Shown: positions 19,958-25,349 of the stretch, piece by piece | How positions within the stretch are numbered: the first letter of the stretch is position 1 | How the letters are laid out: each line of letters starts with the position of its first letter | DNA from: Phoronis ovalis | Taxonomy: Eukaryota; Phoronida; Phoronidae | DNA: 25,349 nucleotides | Reading direction: 5' to 3' | Assembly: GCA_028565635.1 (NCBI GenBank) | Contig: JAOXYB010057278.1 | Span: forward strand, 1-25,349 | Program-made: the position numbers and the translations under genes | The notes under the pieces: generated by a model | Databases searched by the model: none | What the model was told of the DNA's origin: nothing | Seen by the model: the letters and a program-made list of their open reading frames with translations, nothing else

Positions 19958-20820
19958 CTGATAAATCTAATCTTTGCCCATATTACTGACTATGCTCACA
20001 AAGATTTTCTCATTTATCATTAAAATATTAATAAGCCCTTGTTGCTTAATGTTTTGTGCGCCGTTTCTCTTTATTATTCATTGTAGACATTGTTTTTTGT
20101 ATGCCGTAGTTGCAAACATTATTTTGAAGCTGGGAATAACAGGTGTATAGTGAAATGCCTGTTACTGGTACTGCTAGATGCTACTGCATCTAACATATTT
20201 TTTTTTCATATTTGACTCCACAAGCAGAAACGATTCAAGTGATAAATACCTACCTTACAATTTTATTTTATCAAACTCACTTCCTCACTGGAAATATATT
20301 TTGTGAAATTTTATATCATATCTCACTATAGCTATTGAGTCCTGGAAGTACTAGGAAGTAAGATATTTTTTAACATTCTAGTTTAATACGAATTTTCATT
20401 GATATCTTGCCTATCTTACATAGCAATGTTCAGATTTCATATATTTGTGCGTACGTTAGATTATCTATGTAAACTGTATATAGTATCAAGATATATAATT
20501 GCTGCAAGTTAAATAGTTGATGTATTGCAAAATATCTTTCTATTTACATCATATTCACAGCAAAGCATTTACACTGAGCAGTACAATACATGAGACAAAG
20601 TAATTATACGCATGCACAAACTGAAAAGCAATTTGAGGTTAAAATATAAGAGAACAGATAAAAGTGAAAAAAGAAAACAGCACAGGCAACCAAAAAATGT
20701 CATTTCCACATATTTATTTCTTATTGTGTATATTTATCTGCTGTCACTAATAATGTATTATGGTAAAAGAGCACGCATTATGTATAGCTCGAAATAAAAG
20801 TCATGTAGTTGACGGCATGA
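19158..20820. other. Long AT-rich stretch without a gene
   Basis: Apart from the TA microsatellite at 19924-19957 nothing is supported. A 61-codon plus frame (20612-20797) with a basic start and a hydrophobic end has no further support. Confidence 0.4.
19924..19957. repeat. TA microsatellite, 34-bp perfect palindrome
   Basis: TATATAC, ten AT units and GTATATA make a perfect self-complementary run able to form a cruciform. AGATTTA (about 19893) and TAAATCT (about 19963) lie outside it in inverted orientation. Confidence 0.8.
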
Positions 20821-20822
20821 AA

Positions 20823-20911
20823 CTGACGCTTTGTATACGCTCTGATCCTATAAAACTCATCCTATAAACATCATATAAAATTATAGGGTCAGAAAGTGTG
20901 CGAAACGCCAG
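20823..20911. repeat. 30-bp inverted repeat pair, possible MITE or RNA hairpin
   Basis: The left arm (20823-20852) and the reverse complement of the right arm (20882-20911) agree at 22 of 30 positions. Seven of the eight differences are transitions, and four of them would pair as G-U in plus-strand RNA. The loop is 29 nt and repeats CATCCTATAAA-like sequence. It could be an old miniature transposon with decayed terminal repeats. It lies about 470 bp before gene 3. Confidence 0.55.
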
Positions 20912-20966
20912 CTATGCTAGGATACGTTAATTTCGCGCTGCCATGTACATGACGTTTAATTCGCAG

Positions 20967-20974
20967 TATAAATA
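20967..20974 (+). promoter_or_regulatory. Consensus TATA box TATAAATA upstream of gene 3
   Basis: TATAAATAA follows GCAG and lies 415 bp before the gene 3 ATG. Initiator-like TCATACC is about 30 bp further on (near 20999). If it is used, the 5' UTR is long or spliced. The CCAAT at 21269 argues for a nearer promoter. Confidence 0.25.
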
Positions 20975-21268
20975 ATCGTGCTCTTCATCATACCATTGTG
21001 ATTATTAGCAGTAGGCAAGCCTATGCCAGCAACAACAAGAAGACTTCCATGAGCGTGGATCATCTTACCACATTGTTGGTATCAGGATAATTCCCCCTAT
21101 GAAAATTCACAATTTATACACATTTCCAAAGATATTAATTAGTTATTTAATTCAAGTTCAGATTTAAAATACACCAATTAGATAATTGGCTACACATGCA
21201 CACGTCCAAAACAAAGAGTACTTTATTCCACTCCTGTGGGTCGTATTCTAAGTTCAAGTTTGTCTCAG

Positions 21269-21273
21269 CCAAT
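21269..21273 (+). promoter_or_regulatory. CCAAT box of gene 3
   Basis: CCAAT lies 113 bp before the ATG at 21382, and a TATATTTT stretch follows about 26 bp later, a plausible core promoter spacing. Confidence 0.38.
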
Positions 21274-21381
21274 ACCGATCATTCTGCCATCAAGATAATA
21301 TATTTTTTTAATCTCTTGTGACTCATAAATTTACATACACACCTTTACGCTAGAACTACACCAGCAAAAAGTTGAAGTAAC

Positions 21382-21636
21382 ATGTCTACTGAAATAAATG
21401 TAGTAGGAACTCATGGATCTGGCTGTACAATGACATATTCCATTCAAGGGACCTCTAAAAAGATGTTTCAACTAATATGTTGTTGTTCAGCAGGAATGGG
21501 ATCAAGACAGTTTTGTCATTCCATTGGTTGCAATCATTTGATGATCCAAACAATATCAGGGAGATACAAATTTAAGATACAATGTTCCTGTTCTAGTGTG
21601 CCTGGGGTTGACGTTGGCAAAGTAGTTAAACGTTAA
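21382..21636 (+). CDS. Small cysteine-rich family protein, copy 3 (84 aa)
   Basis: Function unknown. M-S-T-E-I-N-V-V-G-T-H keeps N6, V8 and H11, with T in place of Y10. Eight cysteines: C15, C33-C34-C35, C45, C50 and C68-S-C70. The region before the last pair is G-R-Y-K-F-K-I-Q. The tail is P-G-V-D-V-G-K-V-V-K-R-stop, again V-D-x3-V-x2-R. There is no signal peptide or membrane helix. An in-frame TGA lies 9 nt before the ATG, and A is at -3, so this start is firm for the contiguous genomic sequence. It is the most divergent of the three, sharing mainly the Cys frame and both ends. No canonical AATAAA is near the stop. A decayed copy follows about 350 bp downstream. Confidence 0.68.
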   Translation: MSTEINVVGTHGSGCTMTYSIQGTSKKMFQLICCCSAGMGSRQFCHSIGCNHLMIQTISGRYKFKIQCSCSSVPGVDVGKVVKR

Positions 21637-21984
21637 ATCAGATAAAGAACTGTATAAAATACAAGTCAAGACATTAGCGTATAGCGCTTAGGCAACTCCA
21701 GCTAAGATTACTTGAAGCACTTTTTGCTCTACTGCTCCACAGCAAATTCTCCTTTTTCGATGTGCAGCATTTGTACAATTTCATGAAACTATTGGAATAC
21801 ACTTACATCAAGAACAGAAGGGCTACGTGATTTCATCCGATAAGTAATAATGATACCACCATGTTTGCAGAACAGAGGACGAAAAACTACCCAACGATAA
21901 TAACGAAATTCATTGTAATGATCTATATGTTAATATGTTGAAAATATCTATATGTTAATATTTCTCTGGCGCAATATCCTTACT

Positions 21985-22175
21985 TTAACACTACGTTGAC
22001 ATTGGCACCAAGGATAGAACCATTACACTTACGTTGCAGATTTGTGAGACTTGTAGTAGAGGAATGGCATTGTAACTTTTAGAAAATCTATGCATGGAAG
22101 ATAAACGTTACCACCTTTTGAATCATTCGGTAGATTGCTAAATATGATGCTGCTCTAGCATACCTACCTCAGCAA
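21985..22175 (+). pseudogene. Decayed copy of gene 3
   Basis: L-Q-I-C-E-T-C-S-R-G-M-A (22034-22069) parallels Q-L-I-C-C-C-S-A-G-M-G of gene 3, then a TAA interrupts. Downstream, TTTTGAATCATTCGGTAG-TTGC-AA (22117-22142) matches the gene 3 stretch encoding F-C-H-S-I-G-C-N. TGCTCTAGCATACCT (22151-22165) matches TGTTCTAGTGTGCCT and reads C-S-S-I-P-T. About 40 bp of the gene 3 middle are deleted between these blocks. The N-terminal part is not recognisable and the V-D tail is lost. Confidence 0.6.
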
Positions 22176-22590
22176 GATGTCTTTAGAACTTGTATTCTGG
22201 CGTACTGCGCACTTTTATTAGTTTCAATACTATACAAAATTGGAAAATATAGCAATCTTAACTTAATTAACTCAATGTAAACCATCAATACCAACAACTA
22301 CAGAACGCATAGTTAGCGAATAAGACCAAGCTACCCACTTTTCGAGAATGAGACAAATATTTGCTCTTAATGCACCTATTAGCTATGAGTAGTCACATCA
22401 CACGTTGACCATTAACTTGATCAAAGCTAGATTGCATAAAAACATTAATTTTATTCCCTACATAGATTAATGAAGAAAATAGTGTAGCTAATGAAGGCTT
22501 TCGTACTACTTTTAACATTTTGACAAGGAAAGATATATCGCTGGTGCACATCTAAATAATACGGCACTTAGATAGGAGTTTTTAATTGGC
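22176..22590. other. Non-coding
   Basis: No gene supported. Confidence 0.4.
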
Positions 22591-23720
22591 TGTGTAGGAG
22601 AAAACCATGCAGTAGCCCTATAGGGGTGAAACATGACCGTCCCAGATTTTGACACAACTTGCAGGATATATATGCTCTTTACATTTACTCATTTTTTCCA
22701 CCAAAGTTAATTTTAGCTCACTATACAAGTTTGAACATTTGACCCTCAGAACCACTGAAATCCCTTTTACATGCTATTATATAGGGAAATAGGGCACTTC
22801 GGATCTTCAGATCTCCCATGGTAGAGCCTAGGTGGCAAAGATGTTTAAACATGATGAATGGGTATATCTTAAATATTTAATTTTATACGTCACACCCGGG
22901 TAACTCTTTTTCATTTTTCATTAGCTAGGCTACATATTCAAATCCGAAAAATTGAAAAATCACCAGAAAATGGGATAGAAAAGCAAATTGTTTAATAGCT
23001 TCTTTATTTAATAATATTTTGTTGCTATCTGTAAAATTTGAACAGGTGAAAAAAGTGCATAATGCAACAATATATTTTTTTTTAGTAATTTCAGTTATTG
23101 TGATGCATGAAACAGTACAAAACGGCTGCCCAATCCAAGATGGCCGCCAAATATCGTGTCTTTTCATATAAAACACATGGTTTAACTGGTTCTTACCATC
23201 AGTTCCAAATAAGTAATAATGAACATAATGCATGAAGATGTACCTCTAACAATATTGGACATTTGGTATGTGTTGATATCCAATATGGCTGAAAAAAAAT
23301 CAAGATGGATGACTTTGTTTTTAATCTAGCAATAAAAAACACAAAATTAGGGCGAATTGTGCACTTTTTCACACAAACACCAAATTTGGCACGAATGTAG
23401 AGTTCAACATTGCAAACAATTTTGAACAGTGACCGCATCTTAAATTTTCCAAAATGGCCGCCAAATCCAAGACGGTCACCTAAAGTAAAAGCTTTTACTA
23501 AAAGTATCACAAGGTTGTACCAGATATATTCTAAAACGTGAAAAACGTACATATTGTAAACAAATTAATCATTTATGAAATACAGTCATTGTAGCATATG
23601 CTAGTATCCAAAATGGCTGCCAAACTTAAGATGTATGCAAAAAAAAGTAGTATTTATTTCTAGTGGATGTGGAACTCTTCTGAGAGAGGTAAAAAAGATC
23701 AAACCAAGAGGTATTTGGAA
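22591..23720. repeat. Degenerate interspersed repeat region with ~163-bp periodicity
   Basis: AAAATGGC-GCCAAATCCAAGATGG-like cores recur at 23118, 23281, 23450 and 23609, spacings of 163, 169 and 159 bp. A GTGAAAAA-GTGCA segment near 23046 appears inverted near 23360 (TGCACTTTTTCAC). Two minus-strand frames of 102 and 117 codons run through the repeats and read G-F-G-G-H-F-G at the cores; they follow from the repeat and are not gene-like. The left part (22600-22900) has CCCTATAGGG (22616-22625), CCCGGG and similar GC-richer motifs and may belong to the same old element. Confidence 0.6.
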
Positions 23721-23770
23721 AGTGTTTGAAATTGAATCACATTAAAGCATTTATAAACAGTTACTGAAAA

Positions 23771-23815
23771 ATAGGCGAGGGAGAGAGAGAGAGAATGGGA
23801 TGGAGGGGTAGAATG
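23771..23815 (+). repeat. Purine-rich GA tract
   Basis: A GAGAGAGAGAGAGA run is embedded in about 40 nt that are nearly all purine on the plus strand. It could form H-DNA, but no gene is adjacent. Confidence 0.6.
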
Positions 23816-24345
23816 TAATTTCACGATTATAATCGCGGGAAAACTGACTTTTGAAATAACATTTCGTATTAATTGTTAATATGCTAATCGGATTGCTGAC
23901 AGTACAAGTTTTCGTTTCTGGCCAGATGCATACACATTCAGTTACTGAGGAATATAACAAGAGCGTTTGCAATACACAAATCGTTGGTTCAGGAAAAAAC
24001 TGTTAAAGTTTAGAGTATTTTACACTGTCCCTCAAAACAACGCTGCTTTAAAAAGTTAAAATAGTACAGTCTACAGCATGTGTTACACTTTCGGCGTTTT
24101 GTGTGTGAGTTCAATACAAAAGCAATGGTTCATTTTGAATAAAAACTTTAGCTTGTCGCATCGTTACTACTGCACAAATCGAATCTACAATTGCGGGTAA
24201 CAACCATATAGTTATATCTGTAATAGCCGGCATATTTGCAGATGTTAGATTTGATTGGGGGAGCAACCCTGAGGCAATTCCATAAAAAACTACCAATCGC
24301 AGTCGGTCTTTCATTTGCACATTGTCGTCAACAGTTTCATTAATT

Positions 24346-24363
24346 ATAGAGGCGCGCCTCTAT
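24346..24363. other. Perfect 18-bp GC-cored palindrome upstream of the 24.5 kb copy
   Basis: ATAGAGGCGCGCCTCTAT equals its reverse complement and holds two central CpGs in otherwise AT-rich DNA. It lies 115 bp before the pseudogene ATG. A CCAAT is at 24293-24297. It may be a remnant promoter element. Confidence 0.5.
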
Positions 24364-24477
24364 CAGCTTTCACGGAGACATTACATCACATTTCAAAAAT
24401 AACTCTTGGATTTGTTTGTAAAATTCTAATTCTAAAACAAAAACTGTCTTTCTCTCTAAAAATATATATTTGCCACA

Positions 24478-24785
24478 ATGTCTAATGATGGAAACACCAT
24501 AGAATACCACCACCACCACCACATATAGTGTGAATGAAAGACATAGCAGAAGAAGAAATAAACATGTATAGATACACCTTGTAAGATGCTGCAGCTGCGA
24601 TAATTATAAAACCATGAGTCACCAGCTGTATCATTTTGGCCGTACTCGCACATGCGAGGGGTATTATGTGCACCATGATGAAAGATGTCGATGAAAAAAA
24701 GTTTAGGAATGGCCGTTTGATACGACTATGCAACTGTTCATATTACTAGAGTGCAATCGATACCAATGTTATGCATCATAGATAA
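24478..24785 (+). pseudogene. Frameshifted family copy with a histidine tract
   Basis: The ATG frame reads M-S-N-D-G-N-T-I-E-Y, then five histidines from a CAC repeat, I and TAG. H-L-V-R-C-C-S-C-D-N-Y follows in the +1 frame (24566-24598 area), then R-T-C-E-G-Y-Y and R-C-R. The +2 frame then gives F-R-N-G-R-L-I-R-L-C-N-C-S-Y-Y, TAG and S-A-I-D-T-N-V-M-H-H-R, with a TAA exactly at the family's end position. Each half matches gene 2 (H-L-L-R-C-C-K-C; G-K-L-V-R-L-C-Y-C; S-P-V-D...R). Two +1 shifts and at least three stops make it non-coding as assembled. The start codon, Kozak-like context and tail are intact, so decay is recent. Two minus-strand frames (65 and 83 codons) over this DNA are shadows. 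Confidence 0.75.
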
Positions 24786-25261
24786 TGTTTCATCTTTGAG
24801 CAAGAAGAACCCATGGATATTAAATCATAAACTGTTGCCAAGTAACTGTTTTAAACCGTATTTGCACTGAAGTGACTGAAAGTTGAACAACCTTGAACGA
24901 TCATTTTTCGTTATATAGTTATATGTAGCCTATGCATATATGTGTAGGGTAAATCTGTACAAATTGTTTTGCATATACCACTAAGTTTTAATCGGAGAAA
25001 TGCTAGTAATTATAAGCCAGTAAAATGGAATCATTTATTTCTATAAATATTCAATTAATTTCAAGGTTATAAATGTAATATCTCAATTTCTACATGTTAA
25101 TCCCTAATGTTGTAATTATAATTAAAATATGGAAGCTCCTTTCACCTTCAAAAATGCAGTAAATATACACATGTAGGTAAATCTGTATTATATATACACG
25201 TTACTTGTATGTTTAAAATCCGTGGATAATATCTAATAAAGCAAGACTCCATTTTATGTAA
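24786..25261. other. Non-coding, AT-rich
   Basis: No gene supported. Confidence 0.4.
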
Positions 25262-25349
25262 ATTGTTCCCCCGGGGGTACTCAAGGTTTTTTGAATACGG
25301 GGATGTGCCGCGGAACCCAATCCAAAATTTTAGCTTGCGGTAGCAAACC
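25262..25349. repeat. GC-rich repeat entering from the right edge (partial)
   Basis: Base composition jumps to about half G+C. CCCCCGGGGG (25268-25277) is followed by TACTC, TTTTTTGAATACGGGGATG and GCCGCGGAACCC. This resembles degenerate interspersed repeats common in marine invertebrate genomes. The element continues beyond the window. Confidence 0.45.

Noticed and set aside
21677-21835. Fifty-codon open frame after gene 3 without an early ATG
   Set aside because: No Cys, no family motif, and no duplicate; length is within chance.
22925-23552. Two minus-strand frames of 102 and 117 codons
   Set aside because: They overlap each other, cross the periodic AAAATGGC repeats and show no domain features; repeat by-products.
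24111-24320. 69-codon minus-strand frame that looks protein-like and hydrophobic
   Set aside because: It has no similarity to anything else in the window, no family motif, and an upstream in-frame stop; kept only as a possible chance frame before the 24.5 kb copy.
1-25349. CRISPR arrays, tRNA or rRNA genes, prokaryotic operons
   Set aside because: No direct-repeat/spacer array, no cloverleaf or rRNA-like conserved stretch and no Shine-Dalgarno-linked ORFs were seen on either strand.

Overview
The window is AT-rich eukaryotic nuclear DNA with no long ORFs, no bacterial signals and many degraded interspersed repeats. The repeats (AAAATGGCCGCCAAA-type, TCCAAATTTCG-GAAATCGGTC-type, a GC-rich GGGGGTACTC-type) and the base composition suggest a marine invertebrate, most likely a mollusc such as a bivalve. 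That is an inference from style, not an identification.

The main content is a cluster of very small, intronless-looking, cysteine-rich genes that share one architecture although their sequences have diverged strongly. Three are intact: 4875-5135 (86 aa), 6955-7248 (97 aa) and 21382-21636 (84 aa). All three align without gaps over residues 1-11 as M-[SA]-[NT]-[ED]-x-N-x-V-x-[YT]-H. Each then has a Cys at 14-16, a CxC (or CCxC/CCC) near residue 33-39, one or two middle cysteines, and a second CxC near 68-82. All end in V-D-x3-V-x2-R followed directly by the stop codon. None has a signal peptide or a membrane segment. Four further copies are decayed: 5395-5639, 13632-13806, 21985-22175 and 24478-24785. 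A weak candidate lies at 19028-19140. I do not recognise the family.

The intergenic DNA records how the cluster grew. Modules named a to h here recur in the same order. Block A (about 0.35-8.5 kb) is a-b-c-d, then a second c, gene 1, its decayed twin, e, f, gene 2, g, g, h. Block B (about 10.0-15.0 kb) is a-b-c-d, decayed gene, e, f, g, h. Block C (about 15.9-19.1 kb) is c-d and a possible decayed gene. Module c of block C is split by a roughly 480-bp insertion. The right part of the window (19.2-25.3 kb) has gene 3 with a decayed twin, a long degenerate repeat region (22.6-23.7 kb) and the frameshifted copy at 24.5 kb, but no a-h modules that I could see. The picture is birth-and-death evolution by tandem and segmental duplication. 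The homologies were found by eye and need alignment to be quantified.
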